This document shows, in pieces, positions 9,460 to 21,347 of a stretch of DNA of 43,961 nucleotides. Source of the stretch: Rhizopus sp. PT2906 (lineage: Eukaryota > Mucoromycota > Mucoromycetes > Mucorales > Rhizopodaceae); the NCBI GenBank assembly GCA_025529335.1, contig JAMYHX010000366.1, positions 1 through 43,961 on the forward strand, given 5' to 3'. Below the pieces are notes generated by a model that was not told where the DNA came from, searched no databases, and worked only from the letters and a program-made list of their open reading frames with translations. Each line of letters opens with the position of its first letter. Position 1 is the first letter of the stretch. A program made the position numbers and the translations under genes.

Positions 9460-10865
9460 TTATTTGGTACGCTTGTAAATTTTATCCATGAATTCAGTGA
9501 AGATCATCTTCTTGATACCAACAGATTCATCTAATTTTTCAATCAATGCATTCAAATCATTGAAAGACTTTTCTTCGTAAGCCTTGTAAACAGACTCAAT
9601 GTCAAGATCAATGTAGAGTTGCTTGATCTTGGCCTCGGATTCAGCATTCTTTTGACCGTAATTTTCATCAAGAATCTTGCGTTGCTCGGGATTTGCCAAA
9701 GCCAATGCTTGGTTAACCAACCAAGAACATTTGTTGTCCATAATGTCAGTACCAATCTTACCGATAACTTCAGGGGCACCGTAACAATCAAGGTAATCGT
9801 CTTGAACTTGGAAGTATTCGCCCAAAGGAATCAAAATATCATGAGATTGCTTGAAAGCTTCCTCATTCTTGATACCAACCTATTTATATAATTTTTTTAA
9901 TTCAATTAAAATTGTCAATCAAGCATTTTAGACTTACCATATGCATGGCCAATGCGACGGGAAGATAGAAAGAATAGTAAGCAGTCTTGTAAATAACAAT
10001 GAATTGATGCCTAGATCAAATTAATTTCGATAAATAAACGAGTATTTACAATAATTTCACTAAAATACTTACTTCTTGATAGAGAATTTGCTCAAATCAA
10101 CATCATCCTCAGGAGCAGTGATAAGATCGCAGAGTTGGCCGAGTTCGGTTTGGAAAGTAACCTCATGGAATAATTCAACAAGTTCAATATAATAATCGGT
10201 CTTCTTGAAGTATTTCTTTAAAAAGATGTAGATACATGATTCGAGGATGAACGCGTCGTTGATGGCAACCATTCCAACACCTTCACTTTTGTACCAACAA
10301 GGTTGACCACGACGAGTAATAGAAGCATCCATAATATCATCAGAAACCAAAAAGAAGGCTTGAAGCTAACACATATTTTGTAAGTTTTTATATTGTCAAA
10401 TTCCTATTGTCCAGTAAACTTACGAATTCAATCAACCAACCCAAAACAGTAGCCTTGAAAATATCGTCTTCAGTTACAGAATCACCCTTCAAAATACGAA
10501 CAGTATCAACAACAGAAATACCACGGTTCAATTTACCTAAATTTACATCAATCAGAATAATGATCCTTTAACCCCATCAAATAATCGGTACTCACCACCG
10601 GGCACATTGTAATACAACATCTAAAAACAACCACAAAACAAAAACAAAAAAAAAAGACCCAAAGAAAAACCATGTTATTATCAAAAGCGGTGTCAATCCA
10701 TATTTTCAACTATTTCAAATAGATACCTACCTTTTTTGTCCATTCATACGCATCCTCAGGCATGTTATACTTGCGAAGTTCGAGAAGAACTTCATCAGCG
10801 AGAGTAGGGAAAACCTTGAGGAAAGCTTCTCTGTTTTCCTCCTTTTGTAATTTGACAGAAACCAT
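9460..10865 (-). CDS. ERG20: Farnesyl diphosphate synthase
   Basis: The enzyme condenses DMAPP/GPP with IPP to make farnesyl diphosphate for sterols, ubiquinone, prenylation and, in Mucorales, carotenoids and trisporoids. I read six exons: 10865-10731, 10620-10596, 10536-10424, 10365-10073, 10010-9938 and 9879-9460. They join in frame to 352 residues, the same length as yeast Erg20. The first aspartate-rich motif is DDIMD at 100-104, followed by RRGQPCWYK. The second is DDYLD at 240-244 within GEYFQVQDDYLDCYG. Phe95-Phe96 just before the first motif are the bulky chain-length residues expected of an FPP rather than GGPP synthase. The C-terminus ends IYKRTK, matching the basic Lys-Arg ending of FPP synthases. 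No targeting signal is seen, so it is likely cytosolic. Confidence 0.97.
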
Positions 10866-12568
10866 TTTAAATCAACAGACTTTTTTTTTTTTTTTTGTTA
10901 GTGCTTTTTAAATCTAAACGCAAGATAAAAGGAAGAGGAATGAAAAAGAAGTTTATTTTTTGAGTTTTATAAATGAATTTTATTGAAATTCAGATGAACT
11001 GTGTTTTGCAAGATAAGTATCCGTTTATGGATGTCTATGTTTGACAATAAAATTTGATAGAACTGGTTCATAGAATCACAGTCTGACAGTTTTAGTCGTC
11101 CTAAATGCGTAAATTAGAATGCCTTTTTGACGGAAACGTAGAGACTATTTCAAAAATTTGCAACAAATTCCAAGTTTGAGAGACCTGAATTCGAATTTTG
11201 CAACAATGAAACCTAATTACAGTAACAATTTGAGAAGATTACTCGGGTTCAAGTGCTTTTATCTGAGAATTAAGTAAAAGTCGTAAATTTGCAGGGACCT
11301 TCTTTAAATATTTTTTACAGCACACATAATTAATTTATCACAGAATTTTGCATGCATATATGTTATTGTTATAATGAATATCTTGGAACAATTTTTATTT
11401 CAACTCATCATTACTTGAAAAAAAAAATCAGGGTATATAAAACGCCTTTGAAACAGGTTTCTTGTTTGTTTTGTCACACATTGTATCAATCTTATTGGTC
11501 GTAGCTTTTTGATTTGCACATACTTGATATCGAATATGGATATAAACGTACTTGGTGGATTACTCAATGTCGAATTTAACAATCAATTGTATGTTTTCAA
11601 TAAAAAATAAATGTCTATAGCTATTTGTTACACTTAAAGTGTGCACTTTCAGTGTCGTATATCTCGAGTTAGAAAAGGTTTCGGCCACAAGCTTCTAAGC
11701 TAAAAATGATCAGCAAAATTTGCTTTATGCAAATTTATTTATAGTTAACATTAGGAAATGCTCGTAAAATCTGTTCAAAAATGCTTGTGGTAGGTCGACC
11801 AAAATTTCGTAAATCGACTTTACTGATTATTTCTCCACGAAAAATTAAGGTAAAGACATGTTTCAACATGGAAACGAAAGATGAAAAATAGGGGTATTTT
11901 ACTATATTAAATAAAAAAAGTTCATAAAAACCAATTTGGAGAAATAGTCAAAAAACGTATTTTTAGAAAATTAAATCTACTAGAAAACATTTGCTGACAT
12001 TTTCTTTAAATAACGTAGATCAATTTTTCGCAAAAAACTGTATCGATAATAGTTAATGCACTACAGTATGTTTGTATGTATTTTGTTGCGCATTTAGCAA
12101 TTGTTTTTTTTTTTGTCAATTTTTCATTAAAATGGACTGCTGCAATAACATCCTGCAATTGATGCAACGTCTCACTAAATTTAACATCCGATTTTACGAG
12201 TTAGTTTTAGTTTTGCAAATGTTTAACATCAAAATTGTGTAATTCAAAAATTATTTTAGTATTTTAGCTTAAATTAAGCTTTTTCATTTTCAAAAAATCA
12301 AATTTTGCATATATTTTGACGTTTATAAAAGAGTACCAACTTTTTGGAAATATCTGACCACCTTTCATTATAGTAGATATGCTAACTTAGAATAGTATGC
12401 TATAACTAGAAACAAATAAAATCAAACCTCCTTAAATTTATAGACTGTTTTTTTTTAGGGAAAATAAGACATGGTTTCTTCAATTACAAATCATACATAT
12501 CGTTATAATATGAAAATAATTGTGCCATTAAATTTAAAGATAACTCAATATTTATTTCAAAATTTGAT
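10866..12568. other. Intergenic region: ERG20 promoter, GDH2 3' side, worn repeats
   Basis: About 1.7 kb without a credible gene. A T-rich tract (10882-10898 on the plus strand) lies just before the ERG20 start. Near 11655-11720 a TATCTCGAGTTAG...AGCTAAAAATG stretch resembles sequence near 2745-2810, suggesting an old dispersed repeat. The short ORFs here look random. Confidence 0.5.
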
Positions 12569-15500
12569 TTAATAGTTTAATCTCATGAAATCAAAGAAAG
12601 CAAAATTGTCAGGATGTGGACCGTACTTATAAACAAATTGAGAAGCAAGTGTAGCGCCAAAGATGGCCTTTACATAATTTTCAGGTACTCGTTTCAATAA
12701 GGTTTCCATACCTAATTTTTCTAAAAGCAATTTAGGGAAAGCTCGTTTCAAAACCGATTCACGCAAAGCGACATTATCCCAAAGGCCTGTACTTTGTAAT
12801 TGCTCATTGAGTTGTACAATAGCAGTTGACAATTCATCTGAAAGAATAGAAATAGGGCTTGTAGTTTTCTTGTGTTCTTCCCAAAGAGCTTCGAATTCAA
12901 GATTAGCATTACGTTCGATAATTCTCTGAACCTCTTTAACATAGGCTTCATAAAATTCAGGCACAACACCATTTTTGATGCACATGTGTTGCTCAAATTC
13001 AGCATCATCAAATGCTAAAGCAGCCAATACTTCCAAAGATGAAGATGTAACGCCACCCTTGTTAGCAGAAGCATCTTTAATAATTATAATACCAGCTTTC
13101 TCTAAACGAAGACGAGCTTCTTGAGTAAAGAACAGGTTAGCGCCCTCCACAATGTATTTAAACAATGGTCCATTTCCACACTCAATTAATGATTGCACAT
13201 TATCAAGACCAACAGATTCAGGACGGCCACCATTTGGTACAAATAAAGTAGCTTGAGCAAGCGAATTAGTATGGAACGAGTTTCTAAAATTGAGTCCATT
13301 CTCAACAATAGATCCATTGGGTAATTTAACGTTATTTTCATCAACAAGTATACGAAACCCCTCTGATGATAAGTTGGATGTATCAAAATTACTAATCATC
13401 AAACGAGAATTTGCTAAACGAGCCAATTCAGTACGATTAATACCAACAGCATCGTAGAGAACACCAGAACCATCAACGACTGCTATTGTTTTATCACTTG
13501 AAATCTTAATTTCATTAGAGCCTAAATCTCCATCAGGTCCACCAGTTTGGAACTTTGTAACTTCTTCTTCCTTGAGATTCAACTTTCGATAAATACCCAA
13601 AACATATTGATGTACAGAGCGAGTGGTCATAGCATATTTGTCATGAGGTATACCACCAAGTGACTGACTCTTTCCAGTAGTGAAAGCTTTCCAGAAACTA
13701 GCACCGCGTCTTCTTGCATGTTGAGAAGCCCAATCCATATAATCAGCAGTACCTTCATCTGGACCAAAGAAGAGGATTTCAGGCTTTTCAGTCAAATCAA
13801 CTAATTTATCCTTGATGCCAATAGTTTCTCCATCAATTAACAAGTCAAGCATAGAGTCAACGTACTTTTCAAATGCAATTAAAGGTTTATCTTGTTGGTC
13901 AACATCCAAAAGAATAGTTCCTTTCGATCCACCCTCAGGAATATCTTTGTTTTTACGATGCTGTGTACCTGCTAAATTGTAATTCTCATCGAAAAGTGTT
14001 CTCAAATTGATAGAATAAGCTTCTCTGTTTCTAGAACGGATCATACGAATACCACCACGAGCAACATCGCTGAAACGAATATGGAAACCACGGAATTCAG
14101 AACCAACAACCAAGAATAAACCGTAAGGAGTAGTGGGGTATTCAATTTCAGGCAAGAAACTAGGATCCATACGGAAAGAGAGAGCTACTTTGGTAGTTTG
14201 ATAGAAATTAGTCTTGAGTACATGTTTATTAAATGTCATGAAAGCTTCAAATACGAGCTGCTCATGGCCATTGGATGTAACAGCCTTGATTTTCTTGAGT
14301 AATTGCTCTTCTGTCAAATTTTCCATGGTAGTTAATCGTTGATAAGAAATTGTAGGTTGAAGAGATGCTTCACGTTGATTGACATAGTGAACCTTTGCGA
14401 AATGAGCATAGAGTAGCTTGATCAAATCAGGATATTGTTTCACAATATCAAGAATATATTCACGAGTAAATGTATCTTGTCTCAAACGTTTTTTCATTTT
14501 AGCTAACACCTCTTCATGTAAGGGGTTGGAAGCATCCAAGATGTCAGAGAGACTGAGATACTCCTTACCAAGACGATTAAGGAAATGTTGAGAGAAAATC
14601 CAGCCTACGTAACCATACACTGTTTCTTGAACTGAAAGTTTGTTGGTCATGAAAAATTGTTGTAATGGGTTTTTCGGTAAACAGTACAAAAGAGAGGTCT
14701 CTTTCATAACTTGGTAAATAGAATGCTCAATTGGTACAGCTCTAACATTAGGCAAAGGGTTCAAATAAAGGCCCATAATAGTGACACCATTTGAAAATTG
14801 CTCTGAACCACAACACAACCGTTAGAAATGGAAATAAAAACCAGGAAAATGTAAGCTTACCAACATATTTACGACTAGAATACAAATCGTAGTAATGATA
14901 AAGATCAGACATAGCAGAGAAAAATCCCTGTGTACTTCTTTGTCGATAACCAATGATTAAACGGCGTTCACGCGTACCCTGAACATCGTACATTTCAATA
15001 ACTGGACCAGTTCTTTGAAGGACATTTCGCATTACATCCTGATAAATAGAATGTGTATGTTCTGTTGCCTTTTTCAAAAAATTTTGATCCGCTACCTCAT
15101 TAAGATCAGTTTCTTGTTCTGGGGTTGGATTAGGGCTATTGAATTGACATTTAGTTACAAAATAACAACGAAGCTGAGAAGTCATTCCAGTAGACACAGT
15201 AGTATTGGAACGATAAGACTCAACACGATAAGCATCCATTGTGGCAGAAGTATCAAGATATTTTTTATCAATCCTAAAAATAACTTAATCATTACTAAAT
15301 TCACAATTAGTTTGATATTATCACATACTTCTTTTCACATTGAGGACCTCGAAGTTGAGATACACCAGGCTGTGATGAATGAATATAAACAGAGGAATTT
15401 TCAGATTCTTTTTCTAAATTAATGTCCAAAACATTCTCATTTTTGGTGAAAGCCAAAATTTTAGCACCATAGAGAGCCATTATATGGTTTGCAATGGTTT

Positions 15501-15789
15501 CAACTGACTCAAGAGCAAAATAATAATCATCAATACCAAGATTTCTGCTCTTCTAATGTTAGCTAGTTTCCATGATTACAACATAATTTTACACATACCC
15601 ATAGAACCAAGAAACTTCATTTTGTACCAATTCTTTAGGTAAAAATCCAGAATTATTCAGATACTCACCTACTTGAACCATCTGTTCTTTTTTACCAGAA
15701 AATATGTTTGCATTATAACCAAAATCAGCAATTGTATGCGATTTTGCAGAGGAAGATTTTGTGCCAGAAGGGACAAGAATTCCAGTCAT
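12569..15789 (-). CDS. GDH2: NAD-dependent glutamate dehydrogenase (large fungal type)
   Basis: It oxidises glutamate to 2-oxoglutarate and ammonium with NAD+, the catabolic route for amino-acid nitrogen. I read four exons: 15789-15599, 15544-15329, 15273-14861 and 14802-12569. These give about 1017 residues, close to the ~1050 of filamentous-fungal enzymes. The first intron uses the CAG acceptor that restores WFYG-NLGIDDYYFAL. The catalytic domain shows FHIRFSDVARGGIRMIRSR (about residue 520), DIPEGGSKGTILLDV (about 560) and a dinucleotide-binding region with GGPDGDLGSNEI and VDGSGVLYDAVG. Further on come FVPNGGRPESV and ASANKGGVTSSSLEVLAALA (about 855), both hallmarks of the family. The long N-terminal regulatory part is typical of this class, not of the 450-residue NADP enzymes. 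No frame break is seen. Confidence 0.96.
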
Positions 15790-15831
15790 AGGATAAATAT
15801 AATTATTAAAAGAGATAAAAGGATATAAAAC

Positions 15832-16092
15832 TTATTGTATATAAAGAATATGTACATGAAACGTATCAGCAATGCAGGAGGACTTTTCCTTGACGCCAAA
15901 TATGACAATAATAAAATAAACTCGAATTAATTGGCTCAACCGTGTGAAACTAAGAACTTGAAGTGTTGGGTATCTTGTTTGATTTACGGCTAACTCACTC
16001 ATCTGATCAACTAAATCAAGAGTAAGATATCCATAATCCTTCGTGTTATTTCTTTTAAAAGCTCTTAGTGTAATCAAAGAGACGACACCCAT
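15832..16092 (-). CDS. Small ORF upstream of GDH2, unrecognised
   Basis: This ATG-started ORF of 86 codons lies 42 bp upstream of the GDH2 start on the same strand. It contains LITLRAFKRNNTKDYGYLTL and DLVDQMSELAVNQTRYPTLQ, which look more protein-like than neighbouring random ORFs. The C-terminal third (YFIIVIFGV...) is less convincing. It could be a small gene, a fragment of a lost gene, or a long upstream ORF in the GDH2 leader. No family is recognised. Confidence 0.25.
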   Translation of the reverse strand: MGVVSLITLRAFKRNNTKDYGYLTLDLVDQMSELAVNQTRYPTLQVLSFTRLSQLIRVYFIIVIFGVKEKSSCIADTFHVHILYIQ

Positions 16093-16892
16093 ATTTATGA
16101 CTGTATTCTTTTATAACTGCTTGTACATATGAAAGTAATATTATCTATATAATGAAAATAGTCTAGCATTCACAACAAAATAGTATAAAATCTAACTCAC
16201 CTTCTTAAAGCGGTAAAGCCGATAGTTTGTAAACAGTAAAATTTATGTTATTATTCTTGATCGTTTTAGGCTATCGTTTCATGTTGAGCTTATAACTCTT
16301 AAATACACATGCACGCCTTATTAAAGTATGCATACATCAATATATATATATAATCTAAGTATCTTATAGTAATTTTTATTGCTATAACTCAAGCTAATTG
16401 AAATTTTTTGTACATGATTTGCAAATAGCTCTTAACGGACTATAACCGAAAATGTACTAAATTATTTGCTAAATATTAAATAAAAATTCTTTGAATTCAT
16501 CATGTGAAATATGACAAAAATATGAGTGTACGTAAAAACAAAATCCTCCGCGAAGGGTATATGATCGATCGATAAGCTTTATATGCTGAAGATACGCAAA
16601 TATAAGGCTAAATGAAGTGTGCTTATCGGCGATAAAACGAATGCAAACTCGCTCTATCAACAATAATTTATAAAATGCTCAAGCAAGAATGTTAAAGAAT
16701 TTCAAAGTAAACCATATATTTTTTTTTGCTATCATGGTTTTCATTAAAGGCAATAATCTACCTTGAAATATTGTTTTAATCAATAAAATTATAAAGCACT
16801 CAGTCAAGATACAGCGGTTTACAATTTTTTTATATTTTTTCTGGTATTTATTGCTTACAGGATTTACACTTTAAATTTAGACAAAATAAGTA
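16093..16892. other. AT-rich intergenic region, no gene seen
   Basis: It contains short ORFs only. A TA-rich microsatellite lies near 16340-16352. This is the start of a 5.3-kb repeat-rich island between GDH2 and the tRNA. Confidence 0.5.
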
Positions 16893-17034
16893 AAATTTGG
16901 GATGAAATGAAAATGAAAATAAAAATGGAGTGTAGTGAGAATAGATTTTGGATGTAATGAGGATAAAATTTGGGTATAATGAGAACTGAGATTTAGATAA
17001 AGTGAAAATAAAATTGGGATTAGATTAAATTTAT
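16893..17034 (+). repeat. Degenerate 22-23-bp tandem repeat, locus B
   Basis: About six blocks follow each other, each with a TTTGG(G)AT(G/A) start, then TAATGAGAATAAAAT or a variant; clear starts are near 16896, 16945, 16968 and 17013. Spacing is 22-25 nt, with one longer unit. It is purine-rich on this strand. The reverse complement shares a TCATTTTCATTT word with locus C at 42184-42336. Confidence 0.45.
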
Positions 17035-17279
17035 TAAATCATTTAGAATTAGAAAAAAAAAAAAGATTATTTACTTTATTTCTAGTGAAAATAATTGAAA
17101 GATATAACTGTCTCTTGTGGTATTTTCATCCCATTCAATGTGTATTGCATTATATATATATATCCTAGACATTGTTAAATAGATATGAGCTAGTCGCAGT
17201 ACGCTACCTGTTCCTAAATTTATTTTAAATCTTGTGAAAGTCCTAAAAACAGGTAAAATTCGCTGCTTTTTTCCTTAAA

Positions 17280-17515
17280 AATTGAGTCTCACTTTTCATT
17301 CCTGGCCTACTTTTTCTTTCACAAAATAACATCAAGAAAAATTATATGTCAACATGTCTGAGATGTTTGACTTTAATTCAAAAACAGGTATCCAAAAATA
17401 CCCTATTTTCTGCAGTTGATATAGCATTTTCAGTACTAATGTTTTAGATTTCAACACATATTTTGCTATTAGAAATTGAAACTTTGAGTTCTTATATCTC
17501 TACGAAAAAATAAGC
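17280..17515 (+). repeat. Dispersed intergenic repeat, family R3, copy 2
   Basis: This is the most complete plus-strand copy. Landmarks are CTCACTTTTCATTCCTG, CTGAGATGTTTGACTTTA, CCTATTTTCTGCAGTTGATA, CAGTACTAATGTTTTAGAT and TATCTCTACGAAAAAATAAG. It matches 32000-32186 directly and 650-890 inverted. It is non-coding. Confidence 0.6.
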
Positions 17516-17689
17516 TATACTAATAATACTTAGATAGTAACCCTTACTTGTTTTAAATTCCTTTATAACATATTTAAGTATGAGAAAAAATTGACCACTT
17601 TTTTTTTCTCCTTTTTTTGACATCTTTTGTAATGTATCTCTAAATATTCGCTAAATTGAGCAACAGTTGTTTTTTATTCACGTTATAGA

Positions 17690-17885
17690 TCCGGTTGAAT
17701 TCTGTCAAATGTAATTTAGGTTTTTTCAAAATACTGATTTTTTGTAGAGATATCCTCAAAAATGCGTAAAAAAATAATATCCTCGGTTTTGTTCCAAAAA
17801 AAAGACTAGTATACCATCGTTCCAACTTCAGAATATGAAAAAAAAAATCGATAAAAATCTCGTTTCTTTGACGAAAAATGTAGGT
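17690..17885 (-). repeat. Dispersed repeat R4, copy 1
   Basis: Read on the minus strand it aligns with 20425-20620. Landmarks are CTACATTTTTCGT, a TTTTTTTGGAACAAAACCGA block and GAGGATATCTCTACAAAAA. An apparent 92-codon ORF in this stretch is compositional and not shared in frame with the other copy. Confidence 0.55.
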
Positions 17886-17984
17886 AAAACATTTATCAAT
17901 AGCTTGATTAATAGACAATTTTGCTACGCATTATGTCAAATATTAAATTTTGAAACATGATTATAAAAATTGGCCTGTATTTCC

Positions 17985-18013
<29 letters not shown>
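17985..18013 (+). repeat. A29 homopolymer
   Basis: A run of 29 A in intergenic sequence. It may mark the 3' end of an old retroposed piece or simple slippage. No coding sequence precedes it. Confidence 0.8.
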
Positions 18014-18015
<2 letters not shown>

Positions 18016-18825
18016 GTAAAATTTCAATCACATTTTACGCATAACTTAATGTAAAATGTTTGTTCAAATTTTGTTTAGTCGAAAGAAGAATTTTGTATTG
18101 TACAAAAACCGTTAAGTACGCTAACCTGATCTACTTTGCAGTTCACGAGCTATTGAACAATTTTGCTTTTTAGGTTATTTTTGGATTAATTTACCAAATT
18201 GACTTTGGGGATCATTCAGTATAGATTTTAAGTTCTAAGAGTTCTAAGCTGTAATGGAAATTATTACTTTGATTATCTACTAAAAATCAATATTTTTGCT
18301 GAAAAAAACAAACAGAGTCGCTTTTAATAGGATTTATCTTGTGATTTCAAAAATAAACACCTTAACTTAGGTGCTCATTTTTTCAATTAATTTTAGATCA
18401 GCTGCGGTCAATGTCGAGCCGGTGCACCTGTATTCTGGCATCAACTTTTTTATATTTGGACAGATATCAACCACCCATAGAGGGAAATACATCCTCTTTT
18501 GAAGATTTAACTTAATTTGACTTAATGTTATGCGATAAAATTTGAAGACCATCCAAAACTCACCTGAAATTTACTTTTTAGAACTGTAAAAAACTGATAA
18601 CAAAAATCCTATTTAGCCGAATTTTAATTTAATCGACTTCCAACTTTACATGAGAGTAGACAAATATCCTTTATACAACGGCCCTAAAGAGCAACTTTTA
18701 CAACCTATTGTGTATCAACATGATCGTTATTAAAGCGTATATTTGGCTTGCTGCGCACTTTTTGTGTCAATCATATTTATGCCGCCTTCTACAATGTTAA
18801 CAACAGCTAAATCCAAATATGTATA

Positions 18826-19022
18826 CAGTCATGATTCGATTTAGTGGATTCTGAAACAAGGAAAATTCGATTTATGGAAAAATACTTTTTTTCATCGTTT
18901 TATTATATATAATTTCACTACTTAAATCCGCTAAATTGAATCAATGGAATAGTAGACTACCTTGTTCCACCAGTCCACTAAAATAAAAAAATATTAGGTT
19001 ATGATTTGACATTTGACAGCTG
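18826..19022 (+). mobile_element. Second MITE family, pogo-like, TA-flanked
   Basis: The element runs from CAGTCATGATTCGATTTAGT to ATTTGACAGCTG and is flanked by TA on both sides. GATTCGATTTAGTGGATT near the left end has an inverted counterpart GATTCAATTTAGCGGATT (reverse complement of 18934-18955). The left and right tips agree only partly, so the boundaries are less certain than for the 1244 family. Confidence 0.45.
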
Positions 19023-19213
19023 TATAATACTAAACATTCGACCAATAACGTAAGAAGTACAATTATCTTGGATCCAATGGAGTAGTGATTGGTAAGAATG
19101 ATGTACTAAGAGGCAGTGTTTGGTATTACTCTAATTGTTACAATTATTATGTGACCTATATTTACTATATATTAAATGTAAATAATATGGATACAAGTAA
19201 GTATTTATAATAA

Positions 19214-19403
19214 TTGTGATTGTGATTTATTATGATTTATTGAAGTAAAAGATAATAATATGTGAATGTGAATGGGGGGTTTGAGAACAGATATTTTCAC
19301 TAAAGTTCTATATCTTTTTGACGACCAAGAATTTATATGTATCTTTTTCAATTGAAACTAACTCATGCAATTTATATGTTGTCATGTAATGTGAATCATT
19401 ACA
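19214..19403 (-). mobile_element. Solo-LTR-like element, copy 1, with 5-bp duplication
   Basis: On the minus strand it starts TGTAATGATTCACATTACA, itself an imperfect palindrome. It then carries a TATAAATTC TATA-like block and TTTAGTGAAAATATCTGTT, and ends CACAATCACAA. AATAA is present directly outside both ends (19209-19213 and 19404-19408), the 5-bp duplication expected of LTR elements. A relative lies inverted at 32187-32358. Confidence 0.5.
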
Positions 19404-19412
19404 AATAAAAAC

Positions 19413-20180
19413 TTATGCAAAATTAAAATTATAAATTTCTTTGAAACGTTTTATTTTGAAAAATAAGAGTTGATAGTCGTTTTGATTAACTTGATTTGAG
19501 ATCATCATTTCATCTCTAAGAGATGTATATGATTTTGAAAAGGCTTCCAAAGTTTCAAACTCGGCTTCTGTTTTGGCTACAACATTGTCCATAACAAACT
19601 TCATTGCGTTAACAAGATCTGCTTGCTTAACATGATGTGTATTCTCATCATCCTCTTCTTTTTCAGATTGACAACCTTCTTCTTCTATTAATGTTACATT
19701 TATATATACTACTTTTCCAATAGTATTGGCAGTAATTTGGTTCATAAAGATTTCACTATTTTCTTCAAAATCGAATTCCACGTCTTCCACACTATCAAAA
19801 ACAGCATTACTGATAATTTCAGGTGAATTACACTCTTCGTCTATAATCTATACCAGCAATTGGCTGCAAAAGTATGGTATGTCTCCAGCCATGTTTAATT
19901 GTATCGCTGCATCACTGGTGACTTTTTCCTACAACATTTTTATCTAATTCATTGCTTTGAGTTGATCTATGCAAAAAAAAAAAGTTTTTATCTTGCTTCA
20001 TAGCTTCCGGAAGCTTGAATTCGTTTCTTGTTTCTTTCCAGGGATGAATATTTAATTGCTGCTGCATGTTTGGATTGAGTCATTCTATAGTGATTCTTGA
20101 AGTTTGTAATTATGCCAGCATCTAATAATGGTTTGTAGTGTGCTATTGAATTAAATAACAGTTTGTACTCAACGGTATTT
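19413..20180 (-). pseudogene. pogo/Tigger-type transposase relic, C-terminal part
   Basis: Minus-strand reading gives KPLLDAGIITNFKNHYRMTQ at about 20120-20050. This matches the conserved PLDAGIIxxFKxHYR segment near the third catalytic residue of pogo/Tigger (CENP-B-like) transposases. Downstream frames contain AGDIPYFCSQLL and then a 125-codon open stretch ending at 19413 (VKQADLVNAMKFVMDNVVAK), which looks like the transposase tail. Stops and frameshifts separate the parts. It may be the autonomous source of one of the nearby MITE families, but its own TIRs are not identified. Confidence 0.7.
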
Positions 20181-20424
20181 GTCTACTTTTTTCTATTCTG
20201 ATACCATAATATATGCAGAAGAACTACATGCTAAAAGCTTGATAACCATAAAATAACTCAATTTGCGAGTAAATATCACTCACAGAGTTCATTTCACTTG
20301 AAATATAAAAAAGTGCAATAATGTATCTATATCCTGGTATAATAATTCCATCAAAAACACTCTTACCATCAAGAAAAATGGAGCAAATATTGCTGTAAAT
20401 TTGTATCACATTGGGTACTACATT

Positions 20425-20620
20425 TTTCGTAGAGAAAACAAGGTTTTTGTCAACTTTTGCTCAAATTTAAAATCTGGGACGAAGGTATAAAGGCCTTTTT
20501 TTGGAGCAAAACCGAGAATGTTCTTTTTTTACACGTTACCGAGGATATCTTTACGAAAAATCGATACTTTAGAAAAATTAAAATGGACCTAATTGTAAAG
20601 ATTGGATCATTTACATTCTT
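20425..20620 (+). repeat. Dispersed repeat R4, copy 2
   Basis: It aligns with the reverse complement of 17690-17885: CTACATTTTTCGT, TTTTTTTGGAGCAAAACCGA, GAGGATATCTTTACGAAAAA. It is non-coding. The flanks from 20181 and up to 20859 show no gene. Confidence 0.55.
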
Positions 20621-20859
20621 ATCTCAACATCAAGTATTACATAATTAACCTTCAACTCATATAAATATCGATAATTAATGCAGAATAAACGAATATTCGT
20701 GAATTTATCTGTTTCTTCCTTCCTCTTATATATTTATAATCCCATTCCAAATAAATATATTCTACTACTCAATTATTATCATATAAAACGAGCCGAGCCA
20801 GTTTTACGCTATCGAGCTTTTTTCGAGGTTCGCTGAGATCAAACGAGCTTTTCTTGTGT

Positions 20860-21040
20860 GTTGATGTATCATTCTTAACAACCTGATGATGTGTCAAATC
20901 CGAAAGGTAAACAATAGTTGAAGGACCAAAATTTAATCAACAAATAAGCAACTAAATCATGCTTCCATCAGCATGGTCTTCCAGCATGATATTTCAACAC
21001 GATATTATATCACAACAATATTTATTACCCCATCATTTTC
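20860..21040 (-). repeat. Dispersed repeat R2, copy 2
   Basis: This is the inverted partner of 6095-6260; on the minus strand it runs TTGTGATATAATATCGTG, ATCATGCTGGAA, GAAGCATGA, TTTTGGTCCTTCAACTAT, TTAAGAATGATACATC. The segment 21041-21340 between it and the tRNA shows nothing recognisable. Confidence 0.6.
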
Positions 21041-21339
21041 TCAAATTAAATAGTATATAAACTCTCTCAATTTCATTCCAACAGATGGTATCTCTTGATT
21101 AATTTTCTATTTTTTATTCAATAATTTATATCCTGATAAATCAATGTTAAACAAAAATAACTAAAAATGAACTGATAAATTATAATGGGTTGCCAAAAAT
21201 GAAAGATGTCAAAGATAGTGTTTCATTAAAAACGTTAGCATTAAAGTCAGTTTGTGCAATCTAATTTGCAACAATACGCAAAATTCTCCCAAAACCAAAA
21301 CATAGTATATCTAAACTCCGATAAAAAACGAAATTGTGT

Positions 21340-21345
21340 AAAAAA
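21340..21345 (-). terminator. RNA polymerase III terminator of tRNA-Asn
   Basis: Six T on the minus strand begin two bases after the tRNA 3' end, the usual Pol III stop signal. Confidence 0.8.
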
Positions 21346-21347
21346 GT

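Noticed and set aside
17640..17918. 92-codon minus-strand ORF as a gene
   Set aside because: It lies inside repeat R4; the second R4 copy does not keep the reading frame, and the composition is that of AT-rich noise.
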